Notes: generated by a model from the sequence alone, not told the origin. DNA of 64,000 bases from Kosmotoga arenicorallina S304 (GCF_001636545.1 NZ_JFHK01000006.1:1-64000); one strand, 5' to 3'. Positions 17,186 through 28,406 are shown, counted from the stretch's first letter. Program-made: numbers and translations.

Positions 17186-17833
17186 TCACATATTCTCCAA
17201 AGATTCAAAGAGATCCTTCGTAACCTCTTCCAGAGTCCTTGATCCATCTATGGTTTTAAGGATCCCGGTTCTACGATAATATTCCAAAACCGGTGCTGTC
17301 TTTTCTGTGTATATTCGATATCTTTCCCTTACGGTGTGAGGTAAGTCGTCTTTTCTCTGAATGAGTTCAATTCCACAATCATCGCAAAGATTATCCTGCG
17401 CGGGTTTAAGAGTAAGTAAATTGTAAACCCTACCACAGGATGGGCAAACCCTTCTGCTGGATATTCTCCTGACAACCTCTTCCTCTGTGGAAGTTATCAA
17501 CACAACGGCATCCAGGCTTTTGCCAAGTTCCTGCAGAATTTCATCTAATTTTTCTGCCTGAGCTACCGTTCGCGGATAACCATCCAGAATGAATCCCTTT
17601 AAGGCATCTCCTTTTTGGAGCCTTTCTCTTACGATCTCAAACATAAGCTCATCAGGAACAAGCAGGCCTTCCTCAAGAATGTGAGCGACCTTTTTTCCAA
17701 GGTCGGTGCCAGCAGCCACGGCTTCTCTCAACATATCGCCCGTTGATATGTGAGGAATGTTGAATTTATTAGAAATAACCTTTGCCTGCGTTCCTTTACC
17801 GGCTCCGGGAGGGCCCATCAATACCAGATTCAT
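17186..17833 (-). CDS. adk: Adenylate kinase, zinc-lid type
   Basis: 215 aa from the ATG at 17833, preceded by GGAGATGACAG. P-loop GPPGAGKGTQA, GFILDGYPRTVAQAE, and a lid with C-x2-C ... C-x2-C (CPSCGRVYNL...CDDCG), the zinc-stabilised lid common in Gram-positives and thermophiles. Interconverts AMP + ATP and 2 ADP. Directly follows secY, as in many spc operons. Confidence 0.97.
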   Translation of the reverse strand: MNLVLMGPPGAGKGTQAKVISNKFNIPHISTGDMLREAVAAGTDLGKKVAHILEEGLLVPDELMFEIVRERLQKGDALKGFILDGYPRTVAQAEKLDEILQELGKSLDAVVLITSTEEEVVRRISSRRVCPSCGRVYNLLTLKPAQDNLCDDCGIELIQRKDDLPHTVRERYRIYTEKTAPVLEYYRRTGILKTIDGSRTLEEVTKDLFESLENM

Positions 17834-17837
17834 TCTG

Positions 17838-19121
17838 TCATCTCCTTCCACGCAATCTGCCTTTTTTAACGAACCCTTCATAGTGCCTTACTATGAGGTG
17901 GGATTCGATTTGCTGGAGGATATCAAGAGCGACACCTACTGCGATCAATGTGGATGTACCACCAATGACAATCTGTATTCCGATGAAGCTCTGGATTACA
18001 GAAGGCAGCAAAGCAATTATCACAAGGAAAACAGCGCCCATAAAAGTAACTCTTGTGAGAACTCTTGTTATATATTGTTCAGTTGGATAACCCGGTCTGA
18101 TACCCGGGATAAATCCACCATAATTCTTTATGTTGTTGGAAACTTCCTTTACATCAAAAACCAGTGTACTGTAGAAATAAGTGAAGAAAAATACCATCGA
18201 CCCGTATAGGATGAGATAAAGGGGCGATGAATATCCGAAGAGCCTCGATAGAATATTTCCCTGGGGCAACATGCTCCCGATCATCTGTGGCAGGGTCATA
18301 ATAGCAGCTGCAAAGATTATGGGGATAACACCACCCTGATTGACCTTTATGGGAATGTGTGTTGAAACACCACCATATACCCTTCGGCCCGATACCCTTC
18401 TTGCATATTGAACATCGATTTTCCTCTCGCCAAGCTGGATGTAAATAACTCCGACGATAGTTGCAACGGAAATTGCGACTAACACAAGCCATTGAAGCGG
18501 TGTTAGGGCGACAGCTGCTTCGGCAATGTAAGTGGGGTATCTGGAAACAATACCCGCAAAAATCAAGACGGAAATACCATTGCCAATACCCTTCTCTGTA
18601 ATCCTTTCACCCAGCCAGAGCAGGAACATAGTACCGCCCATCAAAGAGACGGTGGCAAGTAGCACAAAGAGCATCCTGCTGGGGATTGCAATGATTCCCT
18701 GATTTGACAAAGCAAGAGAAAGCAGAAAAGCCTGCATAGCCGCAAGGAAGATGGTCAAATATCTCGTGTATTTCGCGTATTTCTTTCTTCCTTCTTCGCC
18801 TTCTCTGAGCATTTCCTTCAAGCTCGGTACAACAGATGTCAATAACTGGAGCATGATTGAGGCGTTAATATATGGCGTAACGCTCAAAGCGAAAAGAGAA
18901 AAATTCTTAAGCGCTCCACCGGTAAAAACGTCAAAAAATCCTATGAAACCGCCCGCAGCTCCGGTTGATATTCCGGAAAAGTAACTTGCCCATGCCTGGA
19001 TATTGATGCCAGGTATGGGAATGTAAATCCCCAGCCTGAAAATGGCCAGGGCAAAAAAGGTAAAGATAATTCTGTCTCTGAGTTCAGGAATTTTAAAGGC
19101 GTTTCGAAGTGCTTTCCACAC
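17838..19121 (-). CDS. secY: Preprotein translocase subunit SecY
   Basis: 427 aa with about ten transmembrane helices. Plug and lateral-gate phrases include IPIPGIN, GGALKNFSLFALSVTPYINASIM and GIRPG. GTG start after GAGGTGATCTGAA. Core channel of the general secretory pathway, partner of the SecA encoded at 37960-40416. Confidence 0.98.
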   Translation of the reverse strand: MWKALRNAFKIPELRDRIIFTFFALAIFRLGIYIPIPGINIQAWASYFSGISTGAAGGFIGFFDVFTGGALKNFSLFALSVTPYINASIMLQLLTSVVPSLKEMLREGEEGRKKYAKYTRYLTIFLAAMQAFLLSLALSNQGIIAIPSRMLFVLLATVSLMGGTMFLLWLGERITEKGIGNGISVLIFAGIVSRYPTYIAEAAVALTPLQWLVLVAISVATIVGVIYIQLGERKIDVQYARRVSGRRVYGGVSTHIPIKVNQGGVIPIIFAAAIMTLPQMIGSMLPQGNILSRLFGYSSPLYLILYGSMVFFFTYFYSTLVFDVKEVSNNIKNYGGFIPGIRPGYPTEQYITRVLTRVTFMGAVFLVIIALLPSVIQSFIGIQIVIGGTSTLIAVGVALDILQQIESHLIVRHYEGFVKKGRLRGRR

Positions 19122-19122
19122 T

Positions 19123-19575
19123 TCAGATCACCTCGGCTTTTCCACCGGAAGCCTCTATCTTCTCCTTCGCTGAGGTGCTGAACGCATGCGCCTTGACTAC
19201 CAAAGCCTTTGTGAGTTCGCCCCTGCCGAGAATTTTGAGACCGTCCTTGAGGTTTTTTATCACTTTCATCTGAAGGAGCACTTCTGGTGTGATTTCACTT
19301 CCGGCTTCAAATCTTTCTTCAAGCTGTGAGAGGTTCACAACAACGTATTCCTTCGAATTTCTATTTTTAAACCCTTTAATTGGTACTCTTCTGTAAAGAG
19401 GAGTTTGACCGCCCTCAAAGTACGGTTTCACTTTTCCTGTTCCTCTTCCCTGGCCCTTATGACCACGCGTGGCTGTTTTGCCTTTTCCTGAGCCGACACC
19501 TCTACCAACGCGCTTGCTTCTTTTCTTTGCTCCAGGAAGAGGTCCAAATTCCTTGTCGCCCAACATGAACGCCAT
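19123..19575 (-). CDS. rplO: 50S ribosomal protein L15
   Basis: 150 aa. Gly/Lys-rich N-terminus [26 protein letters not shown] and [15 protein letters not shown] are typical. Start at the ATG after GGGGGTAGATTGA. Ends one base before secY begins. Confidence 0.98.
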   Translation of the reverse strand: MAFMLGDKEFGPLPGAKKRSKRVGRGVGSGKGKTATRGHKGQGRGTGKVKPYFEGGQTPLYRRVPIKGFKNRNSKEYVVVNLSQLEERFEAGSEITPEVLLQMKVIKNLKDGLKILGRGELTKALVVKAHAFSTSAKEKIEASGGKAEVI

Positions 19576-19589
19576 TCAATCTACCCCCT

Positions 19590-19781
19590 TCAATCTTCTA
19601 TTTCTTCAACACTCAGGAGATGTTCTATGCTTCTGATCATTCCCCTGATTTGCGGGCTATCTTCGTGTACTACTTCGCTGTTTACTTTCCCTAATCCGAG
19701 GGCCTTAACCGTTCGGCGCTGTCGATAACTGAAACCGATAACGCTTTTCTTCAACCTGATTTTGAGTTTCTTTGCCATCAT
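19590..19781 (-). CDS. rpmD: 50S ribosomal protein L30
   Basis: 62-63 aa, short bacterial type. [28 protein letters not shown] and the ending [12 protein letters not shown] fit. Two adjacent ATGs (19781, 19778); the first overlaps the rpsE stop as TAATG. Confidence 0.97.
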   Translation of the reverse strand: MMAKKLKIRLKKSVIGFSYRQRRTVKALGLGKVNSEVVHEDSPQIRGMIRSIEHLLSVEEIED

Positions 19782-20314
19782 TAACCCTCCTCAGAAACCC
19801 CATTGAAGACTTCCTTAACGGAGATGTCTCTGAGCTTCGCGTAGTCTTTGGGCGATTTGAGCTCTAAAAGGCCATTGAGTGTCGCCCGTGCCAGATTTAC
19901 GATGTTGGTTGAGCCAAGAGCTTTTGTCAGGATGTTCTTCACACCTGCCAGTTCAACAACGGCTCTAACACCGGCACTTGCAATTATACCAGTTCCAGGC
20001 CCAGCGGGTTTCAACATAACCTTAGAAGCATCCTGATGCCCAACTACTTCATGGGGAATTGTGTCCTTTATTACGGGAACTTCAACAACGTTCTTCTTCG
20101 CGTTGATAAGCGCTTTCCTGATGGCTGTGGGTACTTCTCTTGCACTTCCTATACCGAGTCCTACTTTTCCAGCTTTGTTCCCAACAACAGCTGTCACTCT
20201 GAAAGAAAGGTTTTTTCCACCTGCCACGACTTTTGTAACTCTCTTTATCTGTACTATTCTTTCTTCGAATTCTTTTTCTTCGATACTTTTTTCGATGTTC
20301 TTAACCTCTGGCAT
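19781..20314 (-). CDS. rpsE: 30S ribosomal protein S5
   Basis: 177 aa from the ATG at 20314, after GAGGAGGTGCAGTCG. Contains [18 protein letters not shown] and GRNLSFR-type RNA-binding ([14 protein letters not shown]) and [18 protein letters not shown]. Sits at the mRNA entry tunnel and affects decoding fidelity. Confidence 0.98.
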   Translation of the reverse strand: MPEVKNIEKSIEEKEFEERIVQIKRVTKVVAGGKNLSFRVTAVVGNKAGKVGLGIGSAREVPTAIRKALINAKKNVVEVPVIKDTIPHEVVGHQDASKVMLKPAGPGTGIIASAGVRAVVELAGVKNILTKALGSTNIVNLARATLNGLLELKSPKDYAKLRDISVKEVFNGVSEEG

Positions 20315-20327
20315 CGACTGCACCTCC

Positions 20328-20702
20328 TCAGAACTTCAACCCGGCTTCTCTTGCTGCATCAGCCAGGGCCTTCACTCTACCATGAAACTTGAAGCCACCT
20401 CTGTCAAATACTATGCTGGAGATGCCCTTATCAAGAGCTCTTTTGGCTATGAGCTTTCCCACTTCTGCTGCGGCTTCTTTGTTCCAGGTCTTTTGAAGTT
20501 TTTCTCTCAATTCTTTGTCGATGGTTGAAGCGGAAACAATTGTCCTGCCAACTACATCATCTATGATTTGCGCATAGATATGCTTTTCGCTTCTGTAAAC
20601 TGCAAGTCTTGGCCTTTCAGCTGTTCCGCTGATTTTGGCTCTAACACGCATATGGCGTTTCTTTCTCATTACTTTTCTATCTCTGCGTTTAATCACCTGC
20701 AT
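20328..20702 (-). CDS. rplR: 50S ribosomal protein L18
   Basis: 124 aa from the ATG at 20702 ([17 protein letters not shown]), which has GGGAGG at 4 nt and avoids overlap with rplF; the longer frame would overlap. [20 protein letters not shown] and VVFDRGG-type ending ([29 protein letters not shown]) are diagnostic. Binds 5S rRNA. Confidence 0.98.
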   Translation of the reverse strand: MQVIKRRDRKVMRKKRHMRVRAKISGTAERPRLAVYRSEKHIYAQIIDDVVGRTIVSASTIDKELREKLQKTWNKEAAAEVGKLIAKRALDKGISSIVFDRGGFKFHGRVKALADAAREAGLKF

Positions 20703-20718
20703 CTGCCTCCCTTCAGGA

Positions 20719-21273
20719 TTAGACTTTCTTACCAACCTTGGTTCTCACATACTCACCCTTGTATCTGATACCTTTTCCAGAGTAAACGATAGGTTCTCTC
20801 CAGCGGCGAATATTTGCAGCCACCTGCCCAACAAGGTACTTATTGATGCCTTTAACCACAATCGCGTTGGGCGCTGGAACCTCAAAGGTGATCCCTTCTG
20901 GTGGTTCTACTTCCACAGGGTGAGCAAAGCCCAGGTTCATAACGAGTTTCTTACCCTGAAGTTGGGCTCTGTAACCAACACCGATTATCTCCAGTTCTTT
21001 CTGATATCCCTGCGTTACACCAACAACCATATTCCTCACCAAAGACCAGTAAGTACCACAGAACATGGCAATTTTTCTGTGATCGCTTTTTCTTCTGACA
21101 ATATCGGTGTTAGGCAAAACCCAAAGGCCGTCTTCGCGCATTTCAAACTTCACATATGGCAGAAAGCTCTCTTTGAGCTCGCCCTTGGGTCCTTTGACCG
21201 TAACTGTGTCTTCTGAAATTTTTATTTCAACACCCTTGGGGATTTCTATTGGCTTTTTAATCAACCTTGACAT
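20719..21273 (-). CDS. rplF: 50S ribosomal protein L6
   Basis: 184 aa with two repeated L6 folds. [18 protein letters not shown] at the start and the C-terminal signature [25 protein letters not shown]. Near the GTPase-associated centre. Confidence 0.98.
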   Translation of the reverse strand: MSRLIKKPIEIPKGVEIKISEDTVTVKGPKGELKESFLPYVKFEMREDGLWVLPNTDIVRRKSDHRKIAMFCGTYWSLVRNMVVGVTQGYQKELEIIGVGYRAQLQGKKLVMNLGFAHPVEVEPPEGITFEVPAPNAIVVKGINKYLVGQVAANIRRWREPIVYSGKGIRYKGEYVRTKVGKKV

Positions 21274-21287
21274 TCAAATCCCTCCTA

Positions 21288-21692
21288 TTACCATACATAG
21301 CAAATGACTTCGCCGCCAACGCCAGCTTTTCTCGCGTCCTTGTCGGTGATGACACCATGAGAAGTGCTTACAATAGCAATTCCCATACCAGATTTCACCT
21401 TTGGCAGCTCGTCTTTGCCGACATAAATACGTCTTCCGGGCTTTGAAACCCTTACTATACCACTGATAACTCTTTGCCTGTTTCTTCTATCACCTTTGTA
21501 CTTAAGAAACACCTTGAGAATTCCTTGCTTTCCGTCTTCAATGTATTTGTAGTCTTCGATATACCCTTCTTTTTTAAGAATATCCAAAACTGCGCGCTTC
21601 AAATTTGAAGCGGGTAGATCGACACTTTCCTTCATAGCAGCGTTAGCATTCCTGATTCTTGTGAGCATGTCGGCTATGGGGTCACTCCACAT
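21288..21692 (-). CDS. rpsH: 30S ribosomal protein S8
   Basis: 134 aa. [19 protein letters not shown] at the start and [31 protein letters not shown] at the end. Primary 16S binder and, in E. coli, the autogenous regulator of the spc operon; no S8-binding mimic was recognised here. Confidence 0.98.
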   Translation of the reverse strand: MWSDPIADMLTRIRNANAAMKESVDLPASNLKRAVLDILKKEGYIEDYKYIEDGKQGILKVFLKYKGDRRNRQRVISGIVRVSKPGRRIYVGKDELPKVKSGMGIAIVSTSHGVITDKDARKAGVGGEVICYVW

Positions 21693-21705
21693 TTTACGTC
21701 CCTCC

Positions 21706-21891
21706 TCACCAGCTTGCCTTTTTTACACCGGGGAGTTTACCCTCAGAGGCGAGCTTTCTAAAACAAACCCTGCAGAGTCCGAATTCTCTATATACAGCCC
21801 TCGGTCTACCACAAAGATGGCATCTATTATACTTTCTGACTTTGAACTTGGGTTCTCTTTTCCACTTGGCAATCATTGATTTCTTCGCCAT
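21706..21891 (-). CDS. rpsN: 30S ribosomal protein S14, zinc type (type Z)
   Basis: 61 aa with [20 protein letters not shown], the C-x2-C...C-x2-C zinc motif of the short C+ form. Placed between rplE and rpsH as usual. Confidence 0.98.
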   Translation of the reverse strand: MAKKSMIAKWKREPKFKVRKYNRCHLCGRPRAVYREFGLCRVCFRKLASEGKLPGVKKASW

Positions 21892-21902
21892 GTTCTACCT
21901 CC

Positions 21903-22460
21903 TTAACCCATTCTTTTAAAGGGCATTCCAAGAAGTTTCAGGAGTTCTCTTCCTTCTTCGTTTGTCTTGGCTGTTGTAACAATAATCACATCCATGCCCT
22001 GAATTCTCCTGACCTGGTCAGGTTTAAGTTCCGGGAAAATCAGCTGCTCAGGAAGCCCCAGAGCATAATTCCCGCGCCCGTCAAAGCTATCAGGATCGAC
22101 ACCCCTGAAGTCTCTGAGTTTTGGGAGAACTATATTGATCAGCTTGTAGAGGAAATTGTACATCCTTGCGCCTCTAAGCGTTACCTTGACTCCTAAAGGC
22201 ATGCCCTCTCTGATTTTAAAATTAGCAATACTTCTTTTAGCCCTGGTAATAACAGGTTTCTGCCCAGCAATTGCATTGAGTTCCTTCGCATGTGTTTCGA
22301 TGAGATCTGCGTTCTTAGAACCTTCACCGATACCCATGTTTACAACAATTTTGACAATCCTTGGCACCTGATGAATGTTCTTGTAATCAAAAGTTTTCAT
22401 CATGGAAGGAACGACTTCTTTTTCATACTTCTCTTTTAACGGCACGTAGTTGTATGTCAT
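21903..22460 (-). CDS. rplE: 50S ribosomal protein L5
   Basis: 185 aa. [36 protein letters not shown] and the ending [13 protein letters not shown]. Binds 5S rRNA and the P-site tRNA elbow. Confidence 0.98.
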   Translation of the reverse strand: MTYNYVPLKEKYEKEVVPSMMKTFDYKNIHQVPRIVKIVVNMGIGEGSKNADLIETHAKELNAIAGQKPVITRAKRSIANFKIREGMPLGVKVTLRGARMYNFLYKLINIVLPKLRDFRGVDPDSFDGRGNYALGLPEQLIFPELKPDQVRRIQGMDVIIVTTAKTNEEGRELLKLLGMPFKRMG

Positions 22461-22477
22461 TCACTATTCCTCCCCTG

Positions 22478-22801
22478 TCATACCTTGTCAATGATTTCTC
22501 CGCATTTCTTGCAAACGCGGACCTTTTCTCCACTTTCCAAAATGCGGTGTCCTACACGGGTTGGCTTATCGCAATTCGGGCAAACAAGCATAACTTTGCT
22601 GGCGTAGATGGGTGCTTCTCTTTCTATAATTCCACCTTCTCGATACTGGTTAGTGGGTCTCTGATGTCTCTTGGTGAAATTTACGCCCTGAACAATCACT
22701 TTGCCTTCTCTGGGGATTACCCGTAAGACTTTTCCTATTTTGCCCTTGTCTTTTCCAGAAATAACTTTTACATTATCTTCTTTCTTTATTCTCATCGCCA
22801 T
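22478..22801 (-). CDS. rplX: 50S ribosomal protein L24, with zinc-ribbon tail
   Basis: 107 aa from the ATG at 22801, 8-9 nt after GGAG; further in-frame starts lie just upstream and at 22795. The KOW motif ([18 protein letters not shown]) is N-terminal. The tail has [11 protein letters not shown]...[10 protein letters not shown], a C-x2-C/C-x2-C ribbon. Initiates 50S assembly. Confidence 0.98.
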   Translation of the reverse strand: MAMRIKKEDNVKVISGKDKGKIGKVLRVIPREGKVIVQGVNFTKRHQRPTNQYREGGIIEREAPIYASKVMLVCPNCDKPTRVGHRILESGEKVRVCKKCGEIIDKV

Positions 22802-22813
22802 GTGCATCACTCC

Positions 22814-23182
22814 TCACCAAACCTCTTGAGCCAGGGAAGCTATTTTGGAAAAGCCCCTGTCCCTTATTTCGCGTGCAACAGGGCCGAAGACGCGTGTCCC
22901 CTTCGGTTGGTTTTGCTTGTCGATGATGACAGCTGCATTGTCGTCAAAGCGGATATAAGTTCCATCGGGTCTTCTTATCTCCTTTTTAGTCCTGACGACA
23001 ACAGCCCTAACTATATCGCCCTTTTTGATGTCGGTATTGGGTACAGCTTCCCTTACAGAGGCAACGATTATATCACCAATGCTTCCGGCCTTTCTTTTGA
23101 ATCCGCCGGATACCTGGATAACCTTTATGAGTTTCGCGCCGGAATTATCGGCAACTCTCAGATAAGATTCAAGCTGAATCAT
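22814..23182 (-). CDS. rplN: 50S ribosomal protein L14
   Basis: 122 aa. [24 protein letters not shown] at the start and [19 protein letters not shown] at the end. Interface protein; overlaps rpsQ by 4 bp. Confidence 0.98.
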   Translation of the reverse strand: MIQLESYLRVADNSGAKLIKVIQVSGGFKRKAGSIGDIIVASVREAVPNTDIKKGDIVRAVVVRTKKEIRRPDGTYIRFDDNAAVIIDKQNQPKGTRVFGPVAREIRDRGFSKIASLAQEVW

Positions 23183-23487
23183 TCTACGTCACCTCCGGGG
23201 TTATTTTCAACGACCTCGGGAGTTTCGGTTTTTTCTTCGCCAAATTCGGTCTTCCTTACAATTCTTGTAACAACGAACTTTTTGGTTTTGCTGTATGGTT
23301 TGCTTTCTTCGATCTCAACCATATCGCCAATGTTGCAGATGTTTTCAGCATCGTGCGCATGGTACTTCTTTGAACGCTTTATGGTTTTTCCATAAAGGGG
23401 GTGAGCGAATATCCTTTCGACATTGACCACTACGGTCTTATCCATTTTATTGCTTACTACGGTTCCAATGAGTCTTTTCTTAGGCAT
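23179..23487 (-). CDS. rpsQ: 30S ribosomal protein S17
   Basis: 102 aa OB-fold protein. [22 protein letters not shown] and [18 protein letters not shown] are typical. An acidic C-terminal tail (about 20 residues) exceeds the E. coli length. Confidence 0.98.
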   Translation of the reverse strand: MPKKRLIGTVVSNKMDKTVVVNVERIFAHPLYGKTIKRSKKYHAHDAENICNIGDMVEIEESKPYSKTKKFVVTRIVRKTEFGEEKTETPEVVENNPGGDVE

Positions 23488-23492
23488 AGCCG

Positions 23493-23693
23493 TTACCTCC
23501 TTATTCCGAGCTCGCGACCGCGGAGGATTGTTTTGATCCTTGCAATATCTCTCTTTACGAGCGTTATCTGAGAGTGGTTCTGCAATTTGTTCATTTCAAG
23601 CTGAAATCTCAAATCCAGGAGTTTTCTCTTCAGGTCATCAAGCATCTGCTTGAGCTCTTCATCAGTGTATTTCTGAAGTTCAACAGCCTTCAT
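23493..23693 (-). CDS. rpmC: 50S ribosomal protein L29
   Basis: 66 aa helical hairpin. [23 protein letters not shown] and [18 protein letters not shown]. Located at the tunnel exit, where SRP and trigger factor dock. Start touches the rplP stop. Confidence 0.98.
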   Translation of the reverse strand: MKAVELQKYTDEELKQMLDDLKRKLLDLRFQLEMNKLQNHSQITLVKRDIARIKTILRGRELGIRR

Positions 23694-24118
23694 TAGAGCT
23701 CACCTCCTATATGGTACTTCGGAACTATTTTAGTTCGAATCGGAAGCTTGGTTGCTGCGTAGGCCAGCGCCTCCTTTGCCAGTTCGTCGCTAACTCCAGC
23801 GATCTCGAACATTATTCTCCCGGGCTTGACGACGGATACCCAACCTTCAACGTCGCCCTTTCCTTTACCCATTCTTACTCCTATGCCTTTTGAGGTGATG
23901 GGTTTATCCGGGAAGATTCTTATCCAGACTTTACCGTTTCTTTTGAGTGTCCTCATAATAGCAATACGACATGCTTCTATTTGTTGTGCAGTAATCCAGT
24001 GGGGTTCAAGGGCTTTCAGGCCCCAGTCTCCAAAGTGTACCAGCGTCCCTCCTTTGGCTTTTCCCCTCATCTTGCCTCTCTGCTGTTTCCTGTATTTTAC
24101 TCTCTTGGGCATCAACAT
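23693..24118 (-). CDS. rplP: 50S ribosomal protein L16
   Basis: 141 aa. [24 protein letters not shown] at the start; [28 protein letters not shown] in the middle. Needed for A-site tRNA accommodation. Confidence 0.98.
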   Translation of the reverse strand: MLMPKRVKYRKQQRGKMRGKAKGGTLVHFGDWGLKALEPHWITAQQIEACRIAIMRTLKRNGKVWIRIFPDKPITSKGIGVRMGKGKGDVEGWVSVVKPGRIMFEIAGVSDELAKEALAYAATKLPIRTKIVPKYHIGGEL

Positions 24119-24148
24119 TACGAAATACCTCCCCTCTTGGGTTCAAGC

Positions 24149-24778
24149 TCAGTTCCTGATGTCGCCTTTGTATATCCAGACCTTGACACCGATTATGCCC
24201 ATTTTGGTCATGGCAGTGGTGTACCCGTAATCGATGTCAGACCTCAACGTCTGGAGAGGAAGTCTTCCTTCAAGGTACCATTCGGTTCTCGCAATATCAG
24301 CACCATTGAGCCTTCCGGAAACCATTATTTTAATGCCTTTGGCACCTTTTCTCATGGCAGTGAATATGGCACGCTTCATGGCCCTTTTGTAGGAAGCTCT
24401 CTTTTCAATTCTTGCGGCAATATCTTCAGCTACTAGTATCGCATCTATCTCGGGTGTTTTGACTTCCTCTATGTTAAGCTGAAATTGCCGTGTGATCAAT
24501 TTTTCGAGTTTTGATCTTAGGGCTTTGACCTCAACACCTTTTCTACCAATGATCACACCGGGCCTGGCACATTTGATTGTGATTGATACTTTGCCAGTTT
24601 CCGGGCGTTCTATGTAAATATCGGAAACACCAGCTGCGTGATAGTTTTTCTTGATAAATTCACGAATTTTAACGTCTTCAACAAGATATTCCTTGTAGTT
24701 CTTTTCATTAATCCAGCGAGCTTTCCAGTCCTTGGTTATACCAAGTCTGAAACCATAAGGATGTACTTTCTGACCCAC
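24149..24778 (-). CDS. rpsC: 30S ribosomal protein S3
   Basis: 209 aa. [24 protein letters not shown] domain with [21 protein letters not shown] and the C-terminal [25 protein letters not shown]. mRNA entry-channel protein with helicase role together with S4 and S5. Confidence 0.98.
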   Translation of the reverse strand: MGQKVHPYGFRLGITKDWKARWINEKNYKEYLVEDVKIREFIKKNYHAAGVSDIYIERPETGKVSITIKCARPGVIIGRKGVEVKALRSKLEKLITRQFQLNIEEVKTPEIDAILVAEDIAARIEKRASYKRAMKRAIFTAMRKGAKGIKIMVSGRLNGADIARTEWYLEGRLPLQTLRSDIDYGYTTAMTKMGIIGVKVWIYKGDIRN

Positions 24779-25234
24779 TTAGTTGTCACCTCGCTCCTGA
24801 GGAATTGTAAGTTCCTTTTCCTTTTCGCGGTCTTTAACTACGAGCCTGATGTGGCTGAACCTCTTCAACAGAATGTCCGCCCTGCCCCTTCCGCGGGTCC
24901 AGAGCCTTTTCATTCTTGGGCCATCTTCGACAACAGCTTCGCTCACGTAGAGGTTGTCAACATCGAGGCCGAAGTTATTCTCCGCATTTGCGACCGCAGA
25001 TCTTAACACTTTATAGACAAGTCTTGCGGCCTTTTTAGGGGAGAATTCGAGAATCTGGAAGGCTTCTCCCACATTTTTGCCCCTTATCGCGTTAACGACG
25101 TCGCGGGCTTTTAGAGGGGAAATCCTCAAATATTTCGCAACTGCTCTGGCCTCTATCACCGGAGTGGAGGCTTTGCTTTCCTTTCGCTGTTTATGAAATA
25201 CTGATCGTTTTGGTCTTGGCGTGTTTTCGGGCAT
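24779..25234 (-). CDS. rplV: 50S ribosomal protein L22
   Basis: 151 aa from the ATG at 25234, preceded by [41 protein letters not shown] and [26 protein letters not shown] define it. Its loop lines the exit tunnel. A basic N-terminal extension of about 30 residues is present. Confidence 0.98.
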   Translation of the reverse strand: MPENTPRPKRSVFHKQRKESKASTPVIEARAVAKYLRISPLKARDVVNAIRGKNVGEAFQILEFSPKKAARLVYKVLRSAVANAENNFGLDVDNLYVSEAVVEDGPRMKRLWTRGRGRADILLKRFSHIRLVVKDREKEKELTIPQERGDN

Positions 25235-25248
25235 TTTGAAATCCCTCC

Positions 25249-25533
25249 TCATTTAACTTGACCTTTTTTGGCTTTCTTATCAGCGTGTCCACCGAATCTC
25301 CGAGTAGGTGAAAACTCGCCGAGCCTGTGACCAATCATGTTTTCGGTAATATATACAGGAATATGCTTCATGCCATTGTATACCGCTATAGTATGACCGA
25401 TCATTTCTGGAGTAATCATTGATGCTCTGCTCCAGGTTTTGATAGGTTTCTTTTCGCCCTTTTCGTTCATTTCTCTTATCTTTTTCATCAATTTCGGGTG
25501 TACATATGGACCCTTTTTCTGTGATCTAGACAT
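25249..25533 (-). CDS. rpsS: 30S ribosomal protein S19
   Basis: 94 aa. [49 protein letters not shown] and [16 protein letters not shown]. Forms the 30S head with S13. Confidence 0.98.
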   Translation of the reverse strand: MSRSQKKGPYVHPKLMKKIREMNEKGEKKPIKTWSRASMITPEMIGHTIAVYNGMKHIPVYITENMIGHRLGEFSPTRRFGGHADKKAKKGQVK

Positions 25534-25549
25534 TCACTGCACCCCCTGC

Positions 25550-26377
25550 TTAAATTTGGTTCCTGCGTTTAACTATGAGTTTGTCAGAAGGCTTCTTGCG
25601 TCTTCTGGTTTTATAACCTTTTGCGGGCATTCCCCATGGGCTTTGAGGAATATGACCTTTGGATTTACCTTCACCACCGCCCATAGGATGGTCTACGGGG
25701 TTCATGGTCATACCTCTAACGGTAGGTCTGACACCAAGCCATCTCTTTCTGCCAGCTTTACCGTGCACTTCGTTTGAATGCTCTTCATTTCCAACCATTC
25801 CGATGGTGGCCATGCACTTCACGATGACTTTTCTCAGCTCCCCGGAAGGCATTCTAAGGAGTGCGTATCTTCCCTCTTTCGCCATGAGCTGGGCATAAGT
25901 ACCGGCTGATCTCGCAATTTGACCGCCTTTACCAGGTTGGAACTCTATGTTGTGAACAATTGTGCCAACGGGAATGTTTTCAAGTGGAAGAGCGTTTCCC
26001 GCCGCTATTTCGGCCTCTGGCCCATTCATTACAGTGTCTCCTACTTTTAGCCCTTTGGGTGCGAGGATGTATCTTCTCTCGCCGTCGGCGTATAGGAGCA
26101 ATGCAATTCTCGCGGTTCTATTGGGATCGTATTCGATAGCTTCTACTCTGGCAGGTATGCCAAATTTATTTCTCTTGAAATCAATAATCCTGTACATTCT
26201 CTTGTGGCCGCCACCCTGGTGTCTGACTGTAACACGTCCATGATGGTTTCTACCTGCCTTTTTCTTCAAAGGCTCTATCAAGGATTTTTCAGGTTCTGTT
26301 TTTGTTACTTCGCTATAATCAGGCAGAAGGGAAAATCTTCTGCTGGGAGTAACTGGTTTAAATCTTCTAAGACCCAT
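25550..26377 (-). CDS. rplB: 50S ribosomal protein L2
   Basis: 275 aa. [26 protein letters not shown], the SH3-like core, and the strongly conserved [19 protein letters not shown] near the peptidyl-transferase region. Needed for subunit association. Confidence 0.99.
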   Translation of the reverse strand: MGLRRFKPVTPSRRFSLLPDYSEVTKTEPEKSLIEPLKKKAGRNHHGRVTVRHQGGGHKRMYRIIDFKRNKFGIPARVEAIEYDPNRTARIALLLYADGERRYILAPKGLKVGDTVMNGPEAEIAAGNALPLENIPVGTIVHNIEFQPGKGGQIARSAGTYAQLMAKEGRYALLRMPSGELRKVIVKCMATIGMVGNEEHSNEVHGKAGRKRWLGVRPTVRGMTMNPVDHPMGGGEGKSKGHIPQSPWGMPAKGYKTRRRKKPSDKLIVKRRNQI

Positions 26378-26393
26378 CTTTTACCACCTCACA

Positions 26394-26696
26394 TCAGTGT
26401 TGGCCTTCGAGTTCTTTGATGCGATAGCCTTCTACGAGGGTTACCACAGCTTTTTTCCAGGAGCGGCTTCTTCCTTCAAGTATCCCTCTTCTCTTCGGTT
26501 TGCCTTTAACATTGAGCAAATTCACTTTTTCGACCTTTACGTTAAAGAGCTTTTCGACAGCTTCTCTCACATTGTATTTTGTAGCGCTTCGATGCACTTC
26601 GAAAACGTATTTGTTATTTTCACCAGCCATCACGGATTTTTCCGTTATGATAGGCCTGATTAAAATGTCGCTGAGAGTAAGTCTGGGATTTGCCAT
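26394..26696 (-). CDS. rplW: 50S ribosomal protein L23
   Basis: 100 aa. DILIRPIITEKSVMAGENNKYVFEVHRSATK. Main docking site of trigger factor and SRP at the tunnel exit (trigger factor itself is at 62248-63603). Confidence 0.98.
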   Translation of the reverse strand: MANPRLTLSDILIRPIITEKSVMAGENNKYVFEVHRSATKYNVREAVEKLFNVKVEKVNLLNVKGKPKRRGILEGRSRSWKKAVVTLVEGYRIKELEGQH

Positions 26697-27382
26697 TACC
26701 CGAGCACCTCCTCGATCTTGCGGACAAGATCGACTGTTAACACGAGCTTCTCATGGTTGAGAATATCGTAAACGTTTAGACCATCTATGTTAGTCGATCT
26801 ACCGTTTCCGGGATTGTCAGCTATGATCACCTTGATTTCGGGAATATTCTTTCCCGATAGTTTGACGTTCCTGTATTCCTCTTTTTTCCATGGAAGGACA
26901 AAGAGTGCCTTTGTGCCCTTTTCGAATCCAAGATTTGCGACGACATTCTTCATCTCTCTGGTTCTCGGGGTTTCAAATTTTATATCGTCGAGAACAACCA
27001 AATTGCCTTCCTGGTGTCTGAGGCTAAGCGCATATTTTAATGCGAGTTTCTTCATCTTTTTGTTGAGCTTCTTCGACCAATCTTTCGGTTTGGGGCCGTG
27101 GATAACGCCACCATGTCTCCACAAGGGGTTTCTCGTAGAACCCGTCCTTGCTCTTCCTGTGTGTTTCTGAACCCATGGCTTTCTTCCACCGCCAGAAACC
27201 TCTGCCCTTGTCTTTGTTGATGCTGTGCCCGCTCTTCTTGAAGACAATTGCATATCCACATAGCGATGCATCAGGTCGATTTTCTTTTTGTCGCTAATAA
27301 CGTCATGCCCGAAAATCTCATCTTTAAGTTCAACGGTTCCCACGTTTTTTCCGTTAACGTCTAAGACGTTTAAATGGGCCAT
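26696..27382 (-). CDS. rplD: 50S ribosomal protein L4
   Basis: 228 aa from the ATG at 27382, preceded by [41 protein letters not shown] is the conserved tunnel loop. In E. coli L4 also represses the S10 operon; whether that holds here is unknown. Confidence 0.98.
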   Translation of the reverse strand: MAHLNVLDVNGKNVGTVELKDEIFGHDVISDKKKIDLMHRYVDMQLSSRRAGTASTKTRAEVSGGGRKPWVQKHTGRARTGSTRNPLWRHGGVIHGPKPKDWSKKLNKKMKKLALKYALSLRHQEGNLVVLDDIKFETPRTREMKNVVANLGFEKGTKALFVLPWKKEEYRNVKLSGKNIPEIKVIIADNPGNGRSTNIDGLNVYDILNHEKLVLTVDLVRKIEEVLG

Positions 27383-27403
27383 AGATATTCCTCCTTCCAA
27401 GCA

Positions 27404-28045
27404 TCATCTTCGGGGCTTCTTCGCGCTCTTGATAATGACGAGCCCGCCCCTCGCTCCTGGGACTGCGCCATGCACGGCTATGATTCCATTTTCTGCATCG
27501 ACTTTAACAACTTCCAGATTCTGAACAGTGACTCTCTCGTTGCCATAACGACCTGGCATTTTCTTGCCTTTCCAGATCTTCGCAGGTTCAGTGTGGTTAC
27601 CCACAGAACCTAATTCTCTGTGAAACTTTGAACCATGAGAAGCTTCACCACCGCGGAAGTTCCATCTCTTCATGGCGCCGGTGAATCCTCTTCCTTTTGT
27701 CCATCCGGTGATATCAACGATCTCTCCTTCTGCGAACACACCGGCATCAATAATGTCCCCAACATTATATTCGTCGGGATTATTCACTCTGATTTCCTTC
27801 AATACACGGTGGGGTTTTACATTAGCCGCTTCAAACTTCTTTAAGAGGGGTTTTGTCAAAAGCTTTTCAGCCCTCTTTTGGGGAAGTTCTTCAAAACCAA
27901 GCTGGATTGCATCGTATTCACCAGCAGCGGCAGTTTTCTTCTGAATGACCGTGCAGGGACCGGCTTTAATAACGGTTACTCCAAGAGCTTCTCCATCCCT
28001 ATAAACAGTGGTCATCCCAAGTTTTCTGCCAATTATACCTTTCAT
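27404..28045 (-). CDS. rplC: 50S ribosomal protein L3
   Basis: 213 aa from the ATG at 28045 (MKGIIGRKLGMT), preceded by GGAGGTGTAGAC. TKGRGFTGAMKRWNFRGGEASHGSKFHRELGSVG is diagnostic. Lies close to the peptidyl-transferase centre. Confidence 0.99.
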   Translation of the reverse strand: MKGIIGRKLGMTTVYRDGEALGVTVIKAGPCTVIQKKTAAAGEYDAIQLGFEELPQKRAEKLLTKPLLKKFEAANVKPHRVLKEIRVNNPDEYNVGDIIDAGVFAEGEIVDITGWTKGRGFTGAMKRWNFRGGEASHGSKFHRELGSVGNHTEPAKIWKGKKMPGRYGNERVTVQNLEVVKVDAENGIIAVHGAVPGARGGLVIIKSAKKPRR

Positions 28046-28065
28046 GTCTACACCTCCGAAAATAA

Positions 28066-28374
28066 TCACAATTTGATTTCTACATCCACGCCAGCGGGAA
28101 GATCAATCTTCATCAGGGAATCGATTGTTTTAGGTGTTGGATCAACAATCTCTATTAGCCTTTTGTGAACAAGCTTTTCAAATTGCTCCCTTGCGTCTTT
28201 GTATTTGTGTGGTGCCGTAATAACTGTATACAGTGTTCTTTCTGTCGGCAGCGGCACAGGTCCAGAGACCTTGGCATTCGTGATTTTTACGGCCTCTACA
28301 ATCTTTTTGGCCGACATATCCAAGAGTCTGTGGTCATAAGCCTTTAAGCGGATCCTGATCTTTTGTTTGGCCAT
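28066..28374 (-). CDS. rpsJ: 30S ribosomal protein S10
   Basis: 102 aa. [26 protein letters not shown] and [29 protein letters not shown]. Also the NusE partner of NusB in antitermination. First gene of the S10 segment, 60 nt after tuf. Confidence 0.99.
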   Translation of the reverse strand: MAKQKIRIRLKAYDHRLLDMSAKKIVEAVKITNAKVSGPVPLPTERTLYTVITAPHKYKDAREQFEKLVHKRLIEIVDPTPKTIDSLMKIDLPAGVDVEIKL

Positions 28375-28406
28375 GCCTCCAAGTTCCCTCCTTCTGATAA
28401 TGGAAA